Source of the DNA: Planctomycetota bacterium
GTDB lineage: Bacteria > Planctomycetota > UBA8742 > UBA2392
Length of the DNA stretch: 64,000 nt
Assembly: GCA_027493625.1 (NCBI GenBank)
Contig: JAOSKM010000002.1
Location: 930,001-994,000, forward strand
Direction: 5' to 3'
How positions within the stretch are numbered: position 1 is the first letter of the stretch; each line of letters begins with the position of its first letter. The notes under the pieces were generated by a model that did no database searches, was not told the origin of the DNA, and saw only the letters and a program-made list of their open reading frames with translations. Positions 42,542-50,832 of the stretch are shown here, piece by piece. The translations under genes and the position numbers were made by a program.

Positions 42542-43005
42542 GCGAGGCTTCAATACAGACGCGGCCGTTCACGATCCTGCTGGTCGAGGACAGCCCTGTG
42601 CAGCAGGCCTTGACGCGTCGAGCCCTCGAGGACTCGACGCTGGAGGCCGATCTGCGAGTGGTGGACGACGGCGTTGCGGCGCTTCAGTACCTGCGCGGCG
42701 AGGGCGAATACGCGGATCGCACGGCGCACCCGCTGCCGGATATCGTGCTGCTGGACCTGAATATGCCGCGCATGAACGGCCACGAGTTCCTGTCGCGCCT
42801 GAAATCGGATGCGAAACTGGCGCATATCCCGGTGACCGTGCTGACCACCAGCAACGCCGACGCGGACGCCACCGCCAGCTACGCGCGCGGCGCCAGCGCG
42901 TTTGTGACCAAGCCCGCCGAGTACGGGAAGTTCGTGGAGCTGCTGAGCGCACTGGGCCAGTTCTGGGCTCACTTCGTGAAAGTACCGCCACCCAGCGCGA
43001 ACTAG
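42538..43005 (+). CDS. Single-domain response regulator, Rcp1-like
   Basis: 155 residues, receiver domain only: acidic pair E17/D18 in LLVEDSP, phospho-acceptor D73 in VLLDLNMPRMNG, T103 region VLTTSNADAD and K125 in FVTKPAEY. The insertion around LRGEGEYADRTAHPLP before the acceptor strand is characteristic of the Rcp1 group. It has no output domain, so it acts by protein contact. Translation is coupled to the kinase (ATGA overlap), which makes them cognate partners. A terminator follows after a palindromic repeat. Confidence 0.95.
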   Translation: MSEASIQTRPFTILLVEDSPVQQALTRRALEDSTLEADLRVVDDGVAALQYLRGEGEYADRTAHPLPDIVLLDLNMPRMNGHEFLSRLKSDAKLAHIPVTVLTTSNADADATASYARGASAFVTKPAEYGKFVELLSALGQFWAHFVKVPPPSAN

Positions 43006-43030
43006 CGGGCCTTCAGAGCTGAACAGGCGA

Positions 43031-43125
43031 GTGGCATGCGCTTCCAGCGCATGAGTAGCGGCGGCCTCCGGCCGTCGCCGCTGGCCGGAGGCCAGCGAAA
43101 CTCATTCGCGGGACGCGAATGCCAC
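43031..43125. repeat. GTGGCA...TGCCAC composite palindrome
   Basis: Outer GTGGC (43031) and GCCAC (to 43125), then a hairpin GCGC-TTCCA-GCGC, the pair GGCGGCCTCCGGCCGTCGCC, CTGGCCGGAGGCCAG and CATTCGCG-GGA-CGCGAATG. A diverged reverse-complement copy lies at ~54558-54638. Confidence 0.8.
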
Positions 43126-43167
43126 TACCCGCCGCAACGAACCTGAAGATTCACAAGCAGAATCAGA

Positions 43168-43200
43168 ACGCCCCCGCCGGTTGGCGGGGGCGTCTTGTTT
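43168..43200 (+). terminator. Terminator between convergent genes
   Basis: ACGCCCCCGCC (43168-43178), loop GGTT, GGCGGGGGCGT (43183-43193), then CTTGTTT. It ends the kinase/regulator operon and, read on the minus strand, may also stop the LysM gene whose stop is at 43213. Confidence 0.9.
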
Positions 43201-43212
43201 CAGTGTGATGGG

Positions 43213-43962
43213 CTACTTGCGCGGCGGGATCAGGCTGTCGCGTTCAACGGTGGTTTCCGCGGGCTTGTCCTTGCTTGCCGTTGCCGGCGCGGTGCCGTGC
43301 TCGGGCAATACCACCTGTTCGCCGCCCTTCAGGCGGTCGCCCCAGTCCAGGGTCGGGTTGGCATCCATGATCTTGCGGAACAGGTTGCGCGCCCCGTAGT
43401 ACTCGATCGCGAGCTGGAAGGCGGTGTCGCCGGGCTCAGCCACTACCGTGCGTTTCGGGAAGTAATCACCGCTCGGCTGGGGCTGCGTCGTGCCTGCGTT
43501 CGCCACGGCCTCGGCGCCTTTCTTGCCGACCGGGATGCGGATGGTCTGGCCCACCCGGATCTTGCTGGCGGTGTCCTTGTTCAGTCCGTCGTTCAGCTTG
43601 TAGATGTCTTCGCTGGTGCAGCCGTGCCTGGCGGCCAGCTTGCTGATCATGTCGCCCGGCTGGATCTTGTAGTCGATCACGCCGCCTTCCTCGGCGGGCT
43701 TGACCGGCTCGGGCTTAACTTCCGGCTTGGGCTCGGGTTTCACTTCGGGTGCGGGAGTTTCTTCGATCTTCGGCACTGTCAGCTCGTAGCCCAGGGGGCT
43801 CTTCATCTCGACGGCCTTGGGCTCAACGGGCGTCACGGTCTCTTCTGACGTCTGCTCCGACGCCGGTTCCTCGTCACTGGGGGTGAACAGGGCGGCGGCG
43901 AGCAGCCCTACCAGCACGAGACCGGCCGCGGCAACCATCATGGAAATGCGGCTTTTGGTCAT
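43213..43962 (-). CDS. Membrane-anchored protein with two LysM domains
   Basis: 249 residues. TKSRISMMVAAAGLVLVGLLAAALF is one membrane helix or an uncleaved signal, followed by an acidic linker and a PEVKPEP-type Pro/Glu/Lys stretch. The first LysM is YKIQPGDMISKLAARHGCTSEDIYKLN...IRVGQTIRIP; the second is RTVVAEPGDTAFQLAIEYYGARNLFRKIMDANPTLD...LKGGEQVVLPEHG. LysM domains bind peptidoglycan, so this protein probably sits in the inner membrane and reaches the wall through the linker. ATG 43962 has a textbook AAGGAGG 7 bases upstream; the longer open frame is not used. Confidence 0.9.
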   Translation of the reverse strand: MTKSRISMMVAAAGLVLVGLLAAALFTPSDEEPASEQTSEETVTPVEPKAVEMKSPLGYELTVPKIEETPAPEVKPEPKPEVKPEPVKPAEEGGVIDYKIQPGDMISKLAARHGCTSEDIYKLNDGLNKDTASKIRVGQTIRIPVGKKGAEAVANAGTTQPQPSGDYFPKRTVVAEPGDTAFQLAIEYYGARNLFRKIMDANPTLDWGDRLKGGEQVVLPEHGTAPATASKDKPAETTVERDSLIPPRK

Positions 43963-44122
43963 GGGGTCCTCCTTGTCAGCTGCGTCTTGCGACGTTGGGT
44001 GGCGGTTCATCCGCCGAAGCACGGGCTCCGGGCGGTAGTCCTGCATTCGGCAGGGAGGCTTTGGCGACTTTGAACAAAATCCGCGCGGGGCGAAATCGCG
44101 CGGTTACCGGACGTAAAACGAA

Positions 44123-44148
44123 GGGGCCGGGCACGAAGGCCCGGCCCC
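44123..44148 (-). terminator. Terminator of the following minus-strand lipoprotein
   Basis: GGGGCCGGGC (44123-44132) and GCCCGGCCCC (44139-44148) form a 10-bp stem; on the minus strand it is followed by TTCGTTTT. It lies 66 bases beyond the stop of the gene at 44214. Confidence 0.85.
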
Positions 44149-44213
44149 TCTTGCTCTGGGCAGCCCGTCGTTCGTTGAACTCAACCGGTCCGGTGCTGCT
44201 TATGCCGACGGTG

Positions 44214-45255
44214 CTATTCTTCGAACTTGACGATCCTGGTGACCTGGCTGTAGTTCTCGCCCTCGATCACGCGGCGCACCACCAGCCCCGGCCATTCCTT
44301 GGCGTACCAGGCGCGGGCGTCGCGCCCATCTTCATCCTTGTAGAGGTAGACGTTGCACTCGAACAGGCCGACGTCGGTGATGCGCAACTCGGTGCGCTCG
44401 AGGCGCGAGCGCTCTTTGGGTTCGAGGTGTTCATTGATGCTTTCGAACTTGATCTCCAGCTTCTGCGGCGTCTCGCCTTTGATCTTCTCCATCAACTGGG
44501 TGAGCTTGCTGACCTCCAGCTCGCAGCCTTCCGCGTCGGTCCTGGCGACCTGGTACTGCAGCACCTCGATGCTGCGCGTGCCGCGCTCGCCGCGTTTCGT
44601 GTCGATGTGATGCACCCAGGTCGCGCCCTTGCTGCTGAACAGGCGCTTGGGATCGATGGTCTCGGGCTCCGCTTCCTTCTTCTTTTTCTTCTTGCCCGGC
44701 GCCTTGTAGCCCGGGTCGCCCTCCACCCAGGTGAACTCGACCAGTGTGCGCGTGCCGAAGCGGTCACTCTGCTTCACGATCAGGCCGGGGAAATCGATGC
44801 TGCGCCAGATGCGCGAGTCCCCGTCTTCCCGCCCGAGGCTGACCCACAGGATGCAGTCGAAAGTGCCGGCGTCGGTTTTCACCTTCTCCTGCTTGCTCTT
44901 GTTGTAGCCGGGCGGGTCCTTCAGTTGCGGCGCGTCTTCCTTGAAGTTGACCTTGACCTCAAACGCGCCGCCGTCGTTGGCCTTCTTGCCCGCGTCCAGC
45001 GTGACCTCGCCGACTTCGGCATGATCTTCGTAGACGTTCTTGACTTCGTACGAGTGGTAGGTGGGCGAGGTGTCGCCGCCCTCCCTGGCCCGGCGCGGGA
45101 ATGCGGTGCAGCATCCACTTGCGACCCGCGATGCGGTAAAGCCGGAAACTGTCCTTCTCTTCCTTCTGTTCATCCTTGGCGGCCGCCGGCGACGATTCAG
45201 GCAGAAACAGGCAGCCGGCCAGGACCGCCAACAGCAGCAGCAACAATTTGTGCAT
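44214..45255 (-). pseudogene. Lipoprotein of unknown function, frameshifted
   Basis: ATG 45255, preceded by GGAGG, starts MHKLLLLLLAVLAGCLFLPE with a lipobox (VLAGC) and continues EKDSFRLYRIAGRKWMLHRIPAPGQGG before losing the frame; the other frame gives GDTSPTYHSYEVKNVYEDHAEVGEV and stays open to 44214. The switch, at ~45078-45090, needs one base removed (or two added), unlike the other frameshifts here, which need one added. The result is ~346 residues. The body is a repeated beta-rich module: KVKTDAGTFDCILW...IWRSIDFPGLIVKQSDRFGTRTLVEF and RITDVGLFECNVYLY...AWYAKEWPGLVVRRVIEGENYSQVTRIVKF are two versions of the same ~100-residue unit, separated by a Lys-rich linker. Role unknown. Confidence 0.75.
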
Positions 45256-45523
45256 GTTAAACCTCCGGCCGCACCAACCCGATTGTGGGAGGTCGCGGAG
45301 TGTGCTGCAAGCACAGTCCCGGATTGCGAAACCTGTCGATCCACAAAACTTCGACATACGCGTGGAAATGTCAGCAACTTTCCAGGCTTACCAACACTCG
45401 TCAGCAATGTTGCAAGTTCTTTTGCCGTCTGGCGTTAACCTGAAGAATCCCCTTGCCGCATGGTCACAGCCTGCCAGAGCTGGTTATGATGCGATACCCG
45501 AGCTGCGATCCGCGAGGTTGCCC

Positions 45524-47035
45524 ATGCTGAAGAAGACCGCCGACCGCGAACACGTCCTGCCGCTGCTGGAGGAACTGGGCGGCGTCACGGAAGAAAACGT
45601 CCGCCGCGTCAGCCGGCAGACCGGCGTGCCCGAGGCCGAGATCTGGGGCGCCGGTACCTTCTACACCCTGCTCAAGGGCGGGCCGCGCGTTCGTGTCTGC
45701 AACGGCCTGTCCTGCCGCATCATGGGCAGCGATCAGCTCGCGGCCGACCTGCGCGCCAAGGGCAAGGAAGTTGAGGAAGTAAGCTGCCTGGGCCAGTGCG
45801 ACCGCGCGCCCGCGGCGCTGGATGAGTCACTGAAGGTTTTCGACACCAGCCGCCGGCAGCGCAGCATCACACCCGCCGACGACAAACTGCCGATCAACCT
45901 GGGCGGCAAGCGCGACTTCAGCTTCGGCGCGCTCAAGCAGGCGCGCGCCATGGGCGCCGAGGCGATCATCAAGGCGCTGGAAGCTTCCGGCCTGCAGGGG
46001 CGTGGCGGCGCGGGCTTTCCGGCCCACATCAAGTGGAAGGGCGTGGCGGGGCAGAAAGACCCGGTGCGCTACGTGATCTGCAACGCCGACGAGGCCGAGC
46101 CCGCGACCTTCAAAGACCGCGAAACCATGCTGCGCCGCGCCGACAAGCTGATCGAGGGCATGGCGATCGCCGCCCTGGTGGTGGGGGCGAAAGATATCTA
46201 CTTCTACATCAGGGGCGAGTTCAACGCCGAAGCCGAGGCCGTGCAGCAGGCCCTGAAGCAGGCCGCACCCCACGTGCAGGACTGGAACTGGCACTTCCAC
46301 CGCGGCCACGGCGCCTACATCTGCGGCGAAGAAACCGCGCTGCTGGAAAGCATGGAAGGCAAACGCGGCATGCCGCGCCTGAAGCCGCCTTTCCCGTTCG
46401 AGGTCGGCTTCCGCGGCAAGCCCACGCTGATCAGCAACGTGGAGACCTTCGCCTGCGTCCCGTACATCATCAGCCACGGCGGCGAGGCGTTCAAAGCCCA
46501 CGGCCGCACCGAGGCCGGCAGCAAGCTGTACTGCATCAGCGGCCACGTGAAGAAGCCGGGTGTGTACGAGCTGCCCTTGGGCGCGACGCTGGAAGAGCTG
46601 GTGCAGGTGGCAGGCGGCTACGAAGGCAACCCGATGGCCTTCAGCCCGGGCGGCGCCAGCAGCGGCTTCCTGCCGATCGAGAAGCGCAACCTGCCGCTGG
46701 ATTTCAAGGGGCTGGCCAAGGAAGGCAGCATGCTCGGCAGCGCCGGCGTGGTGGTGCTGAACGACACGGTGGACATGGCCAAGGCCGCACAGTGGCAACT
46801 CGAGTTCTTTGAAGACGAATCCTGCGGCCAGTGCGCCCCCTGCCGCATCGGCACCAGGTACCTCCACAACCAGGTCGGCAAGTACCTCAAGAGTGGCGAC
46901 CCGGGCGCCCTGAAACACGCCAATGACGTAGGCTGGGAAATGGAAGAAGGCAGCATCTGCGGCCTGGGCATGGTAGCTCACAAGCCCCTGGTCGACGCCA
47001 TGAAGCACTTCCCCAAGGCCTTCGAGAAGCGCTAA
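45524..47035 (+). CDS. fdhB: NAD-dependent formate dehydrogenase diaphorase subunit (NuoE-NuoF fusion)
   Basis: 503 residues. Residues ~1-120 are a NuoE/FdsG-like thioredoxin-fold domain with four cluster cysteines (CNGLSC and CLGQC) for a [2Fe-2S]; its helical front (VLPLLEELGGVTEENVRRVSRQTGVPEAEIWGAGTFYTLL) is the usual one. Residues ~125-503 are a NuoF/FdsB domain: LQGRGGAGFPAHIKWKG (FMN/NADH), NADEAEPATFKDRE, YICGEETALLESMEG, SLBB after HVKKPGVYEL, and the cluster CGQCAPCRIG with a later Cys in ICGLGMV. It transfers electrons between NAD and the catalytic subunit encoded 700 bases downstream. GAGG 6 bases before ATG 45524 supports the start. Fusion of the two subunits into one chain is known in some hydrogenases and dehydrogenases. 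A transposase gene now separates it from fdhA. Confidence 0.9.
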   Translation: MLKKTADREHVLPLLEELGGVTEENVRRVSRQTGVPEAEIWGAGTFYTLLKGGPRVRVCNGLSCRIMGSDQLAADLRAKGKEVEEVSCLGQCDRAPAALDESLKVFDTSRRQRSITPADDKLPINLGGKRDFSFGALKQARAMGAEAIIKALEASGLQGRGGAGFPAHIKWKGVAGQKDPVRYVICNADEAEPATFKDRETMLRRADKLIEGMAIAALVVGAKDIYFYIRGEFNAEAEAVQQALKQAAPHVQDWNWHFHRGHGAYICGEETALLESMEGKRGMPRLKPPFPFEVGFRGKPTLISNVETFACVPYIISHGGEAFKAHGRTEAGSKLYCISGHVKKPGVYELPLGATLEELVQVAGGYEGNPMAFSPGGASSGFLPIEKRNLPLDFKGLAKEGSMLGSAGVVVLNDTVDMAKAAQWQLEFFEDESCGQCAPCRIGTRYLHNQVGKYLKSGDPGALKHANDVGWEMEEGSICGLGMVAHKPLVDAMKHFPKAFEKR

Positions 47036-47045
47036 CAACCGCACC

Positions 47046-47070
47046 AGCCCCGGCCGGCAGGCCGGGGGAT
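47046..47070 (-). repeat. REP hairpin, left copy
   Basis: AGCCCCGGCC-GGCA-GGCCGGGGGAT, stem CCCCGGCC/GGCCGGGG with loop GGCA (47048-47067). It is the reverse complement of the copies to the right of the transposase, so the gene is bracketed by inverted REPs. Confidence 0.85.
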
Positions 47071-47114
47071 TGGCCAGAAAGCGCGCCATCAAGCGGAAGT
47101 CCGGCGGAGCCCAC

Positions 47115-47597
47115 ATGCCCACGTACTTCGTCACCTTCACCAGCTACGGCACCTGGCTGCACGGCGACGAGCGCGGTTCCCACGACCGCAAAGGAACGAC
47201 CGAACGCACGGCAAGGCTTGCACCCGACCCGGCCCTCGAGGCTCAAATGCGACTGCGCATGAAGCATGCGCCAATCACGCTGAGCGGCTCGATGCGCAAG
47301 GTCGTGCGCGAGTCAATCGCCGAACACTGCGACTATCGTGGTTGGCGGGTTCTCGAACTCAACGTCCGTACCAACCACGTGCATCTTGTGGTGCGCGCCG
47401 ATGCCGCGGGAAGCCGCGTTTTAAACTCGATCAAGGCACGTGCGACTCGCTCGTTACGCGAAGCGCAACTGCTTGAAGCGGATCGCCCTGTTTGGACTGA
47501 ACGCGGGAGCTGCCGTGTTATGAAAACCGCAGAGGACGTGGCGAGTGCTTGTGATTACGTCCGTAACGGGCAGGGAGCCGATTTGCCGGACGATTGA
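47115..47597 (+). CDS. REP-associated tyrosine transposase (Y1 transposase, RAYT)
   Basis: 160 residues, a single-domain HUH enzyme of the IS200/IS605-like Y1 superfamily. YFVTFTSYGTWLHGDERGSHD is the typical RAYT N-terminus, NHVHLVV (H88, H90) binds the metal, and Y148 in ACDYVRNGQG is the nucleophile. RAYTs move or maintain REP hairpins as single-strand DNA and are usually domesticated, one per site. Here it is flanked by inverted REPs, as expected. ATG 47115 is the first Met matching the family; no good ribosome site is seen. The gene is intact and interrupts the fdhB-fdhA operon. The C-terminal codons are part of a 49-base tandem duplication. Confidence 0.93.
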   Translation: MPTYFVTFTSYGTWLHGDERGSHDRKGTTERTARLAPDPALEAQMRLRMKHAPITLSGSMRKVVRESIAEHCDYRGWRVLELNVRTNHVHLVVRADAAGSRVLNSIKARATRSLREAQLLEADRPVWTERGSCRVMKTAEDVASACDYVRNGQGADLPDD

Positions 47598-47683
47598 CGT
47601 GGATTCCCCCGGCCTGCCGGCCGGGGCTGATTTTCCGGACGATTGACGTGGATTCCCCCGGCCTGCCGGCCGGGGCTGGTGGT
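47586..47683 (+). repeat. Two tandem REP copies right of the transposase
   Basis: A 49-base unit (CCGGACGATTGACGTGGATT followed by CCCCCGGCCTGCCGGCCGGGGCTG) occurs at 47586 and again at 47635. Each holds the hairpin CCCCGGCC-TGCC-GGCCGGGG (47607-47626 and 47656-47675). The first unit includes the last codons and stop of the transposase gene. Confidence 0.9.
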
Positions 47684-47718
47684 GGGCGATATCGGACTGT
47701 TTGTCAGTTGAGGTTTGA

Positions 47719-47724
47719 TATACT
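47719..47724 (+). promoter_or_regulatory. -10 box of fdhA at leaderless spacing
   Basis: TATACT occupies -12 to -7 relative to ATG 47731, the spacing at which transcription would begin at the start codon. The only -35 candidate is weak (GACTGT, 18 bases upstream). It gives fdhA its own promoter just beyond the REP cluster. Confidence 0.55.
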
Positions 47725-47730
47725 GCCGTG

Positions 47731-50526
47731 ATGGAGTCGGCGATGAGCGAAACCTTCACCATCAAGATTGACGGACGCGAGTGCGTTGCGCTGCAGGGCG
47801 AGACCGTGTTGCAGGTCGCCCGGCGCGAGGGCATTCAAATCCCCACCCTGTGCGACGACAAACGTCTCGACCCGGCCGGCGCCTGCCGCGCCTGCCTGGT
47901 TGAAATCGATGGCCAGCGCCGGCTGCAGCCATCCTGCGCCTGGAAAGCCGCCGACGGCGCGAGCATCAAGACGCACCAGTCATCGCCGCGCGTGCAGCGC
48001 CACCAGGACGTGCTGGTCAGCCTGTACATGTCCGACCACAAGCTCGACGAGCAAGGCCTGCCCGTCGAGACGCCCAACGGCAACGACCTGCGCGCCTGGG
48101 CCAAAGACTGCAGCACGCTGAAGCTCGAGCCCGTCAACGCCCCGCGCGTGGCGCGCCCCGGCGACAAGAATCCCTACATCGAATTCGACCCCGCGCTCTG
48201 CGTGTTGTGCGCCCGCTGCACCCGCTACTGCGACGAGGTCGAGGCCGTCAACGCCATCACCCTCACGAACCGGGGCAGCGAAACCACCATCGGCACGGCC
48301 GGTATGCGCGGCCTGCTGGACACCAGCTGCGAGCTGTGTGGCGGCTGCGTGGACACCTGCCCGACCGGCGCGTTGTTCGAGAAGAAGTCGCCCAAGACGA
48401 CGCCCGAAGAAGTCACCAAGGTCCGCACCACCTGCAACTACTGCGGCGTGGGCTGCCAGATGGACCTGAACGTGGCCAGGGTGGACGGGCAGGAGCGCGT
48501 GGTGCGCGTCACCAGCCCCGAGCCCGGCACCACGGTGAACGACGGCAACCTCTGCATCAAAGGGCGCTTCGCCTACGACTTCATCCATCACGCGGACCGC
48601 ATCACCAAGCCGCTGATCCGCGGTCAGGACGGCAAGCTGCACGAAACCAGCTGGGAAAAGGCCATCGCGTTTGCAGCCGAGGGCCTGATGAAGGCGGCCA
48701 AACGCCACGGCCCAGGCGCACTGGGGTTCGTCAGCAGCAGCCGCTGCACCGGCGAAGAAAACTACCTGATGCAGAAACTCGCACGTGCGGCCTTCAAGAC
48801 CGGCAACGTCCACCAGTGTGCCGCCACGTGACACGCTCCTACCGTGGCCGGTCTGGTCAAGATGTTCGGTGCGGGCGCGATGACGAACAGCATCCCGGAA
48901 ATCCGGGACACCGATTTGATGTTCGTGATCGGCTCCAACACCACGGAAGCGCACCCCATCATCGCGATGGAAATGAAGGTCGCCCGCCAGCGCGGCGCGA
49001 AGCTGATCGTCGCCGACCCGCGCAGGATCTGGCTGGCCGAACACGCCGACATCCACCTGCAGCTCAGGCCCGGCACAGACGTGTTCCTGCTGAACGCCAT
49101 GGCCAAGGTGATCGTCGATGAGAACCTGGTCGACCAGGAATTCATCGCCAAACACACGGACGGCTGGCCGGCGCTGCGCGAGAACCTCTCCAAGTTCACA
49201 CTGGAGAAGGCCGAGCAGGTCACCGGCGTGCCCGCCGCCGACATCAGGCAGGCTGCCATCTGGTACGCCACCACGCGCAAGGCCGGCGTTTACTACACGC
49301 TGGGCATCACCGAGCACACCCACGGCACGGACAACGTCTACTCGCTGGCCAACCTGGTGCTGATGACCGGCCACCTGGGCGTGCGCAGCGCGGGCATGAA
49401 CCCGCTGCGCGGCCAGAACAACGTGCAGGGCGCCAACGACGCGGGCGCCAGCCCGGTGTTTTACCCCGGCTACCAGCGCGCGCAGGATGAAGACGTGCGC
49501 AGGAAGTTCGGCGAGGCATGGGGAATCGGCGAGGCGCCGGGCCCCGGCCTGAACCTCAACCAGATGATGAAGGCCGTCGAGCACGGCGAGATCAAGGCGA
49601 TGTACGTGATGGGCGAGGATATCCTGATCTCCGAGCCCAACTGCAACGCGCTGGAAGAGGGGCTCAAGAACATCGAGTTCCTGGTGTGCCAGGAGATCTT
49701 CCACAACATGACGACCGAGTACGCCCACGTGGTGCTGCCCGGCGCTGTGTTCGCGGAAAAGGACGGCGTGTTCACCAACAGCGACCGCCGCGTGCAGCGG
49801 GTGCGCAAGGCCGTCAACCCACCGGGCGAGGCACGCCCGGACTGGGAAATCCTGATCGAGATGGCGCGCGCCTGCGGCTACCAAATGCCGCAGTACCGCA
49901 ACCCGGGCGAAATCTACGCCGAGATGGCAAGCCTCAGCCCCAAGTTCGCGGGCATCAGCCACGAGCGGCTTGACCGCACGCCCTGGGGCCTGCAGTGGCC
50001 CTGCGTCAGCGAAGACGACCCGGGCTCGGACTACCTGCACAAGGGCGGGCCGCTGATCGGCAAGGGCCTGTTCCAGACCGTGGAGTACCGCCCCAGCGCC
50101 GAGCTGCCGGATGACGCCTACCCGCTGGTGCTTTCCACCGGCCGCGTGCTGTACCAGTACAACGCCGCCACCCAGACCCGCCGAGATGCGGGCACCAACG
50201 CCAAGGCCGGTGAAAACTTCATCGAGCTTCATCCGGACGACGCGAAGAAGTACGGCGTGCAGGACGGCGAGCACGTCAAGATCGTCAGCCGGCGCGGCGG
50301 TGTAAAGGCGCAGGTCTGGCTGTCCGGGCGCGTTCAGCCGGGTTGCGTCTGGATGCCCATGCACTTCGCCGAGGCGGCCGCCAACCGCCTCACCAACGAC
50401 GCGGGCGACGCGGTCACCGGCACCGGAGAGTACAAGGTGTGCGCGGTGAACCTGCTGCCGCTGAAAGAGAAGAAGCCGGCCGCTTCAGGCGCGGAGCTTG
50501 AGGCCGTGCGCCACCCGCAGGACTGA
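47731..50526 (+). CDS. fdhA: Formate dehydrogenase alpha subunit, selenocysteine-containing (NuoG-like)
   Basis: Molybdenum/tungsten-bis-MGD enzyme interconverting formate and CO2. The frame is interrupted only by TGA at 48829-48831 (codon 367), where formate dehydrogenases have the Cys/Sec metal ligand: here CAAT-U-HAPTVAGL against E. coli FdhF CARV-U-HGPSVAGL. Read through, it is 931 residues. Order: [2Fe-2S] ferredoxin domain (CDDKRLDPAGACRACLVEID), two-cluster ferredoxin segment (CVLCARCTRYC; CELCGGCVDTCP), a [4Fe-4S] motif at the start of the Mo domain (CNYCGVGCQMDLNVA...NLCIKGRFAYDF), the MGD-binding domains (SNTTEAHPI, GMNPLRGQNNVQGANDAG, DRRVQRVRKAV) and the C-terminal dinucleotide-binding domain (LSTGRVLYQYNAATQTRR). 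ATG 47743 behind GGAG is an alternative start. Confidence 0.93.
48829..48862 (+). promoter_or_regulatory. bSECIS-like hairpin after the UGA
   Basis: TGA 48829-48831, then 13 bases later TGGCC (48845-48849), loop GGTCT (48850-48854), GGTCA (48855-48859), a 5-bp stem with one G-T pair. The loop carries the GU that SelB recognises; GGU falls 19-21 bases after the UGA, the same distance as in E. coli fdhF. Confidence 0.75.
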
Positions 50527-50569
50527 GACCGCCGGGGTGGTTACGGACTGCCGGTGAGGACTTAAATCG

Positions 50570-50606
50570 AAGCGGGGTGCGCTGACGCGCACCCCGCTTT
50601 GATTTG
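50570..50606 (+). terminator. Bidirectional terminator after fdhA
   Basis: AAGCGGGGTGCGC (50570-50582), loop TGAC, GCGCACCCCGCTT (50587-50599), then TGATTTG. A perfect 13-bp stem; on the minus strand it is followed by CGATTTAAG. Confidence 0.88.
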
Positions 50607-50832
50607 AAGACGAAGTCGTTCGAGGTGCTGGGCTCGCCTCAAAGTTCGGGCTTCGTCTTCAATACTTGAGGACTGGTGTCCTCCTTCCTCGTGCCTGTCG
50701 CCCTCGGGCTCGGGATTCCCTCCGGCGACACACACAGTATGCCCCATGAATGCTAATCAGCAAGGAATACCAAAAAACAAATTCAAAGTTGCCTTGCTAA
50801 ATGGCAAGCTGGGTCCAGTCGCCTTGCGAAAC
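50607..50832. other. Structured, gene-poor interval with candidate operators
   Basis: GAAGACGAAG (50607-50616) pairs with CTTCGTCTTC (50652-50661), forming a long imperfect hairpin over 50607-50661; GAGGACTGGTGTCCTC (50668-50683) and CCTC...GGGCTCGGG add more structure. From 50740 the sequence becomes AT-rich, with TTGCC..GGCAA (50790-50807) and a repeated GCCTTGC (50791 and 50821) that could be sites for the HTH protein downstream. No convincing protein frame is present; it may be a small RNA or a leader. Confidence 0.45.

Noticed and set aside
47980..50364. A 794-codon minus-strand open frame opposite fdhA, and similar long frames opposite acs (10804-12666), the histidine kinase (40067-42454), the HTH regulator (51036-52958) and the permease (34102-36006)
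   Set aside because: Each lies opposite a gene with clear family motifs; rich in Arg/His/Gly/Ala as expected from GC-rich shadow frames, without ribosome sites.
47731..50526. fdhA as two separate genes or a pseudogene with a nonsense mutation
   Set aside because: Both parts are in one frame, the TGA is at the known selenocysteine position, a SECIS-like hairpin follows, and the cofactor motifs on both sides are intact.
50562..50747. A 61-codon minus-strand gene
   Set aside because: It lies wholly in structured sequence including the terminator stem and has no ribosome site or sensible hydrophobic pattern.
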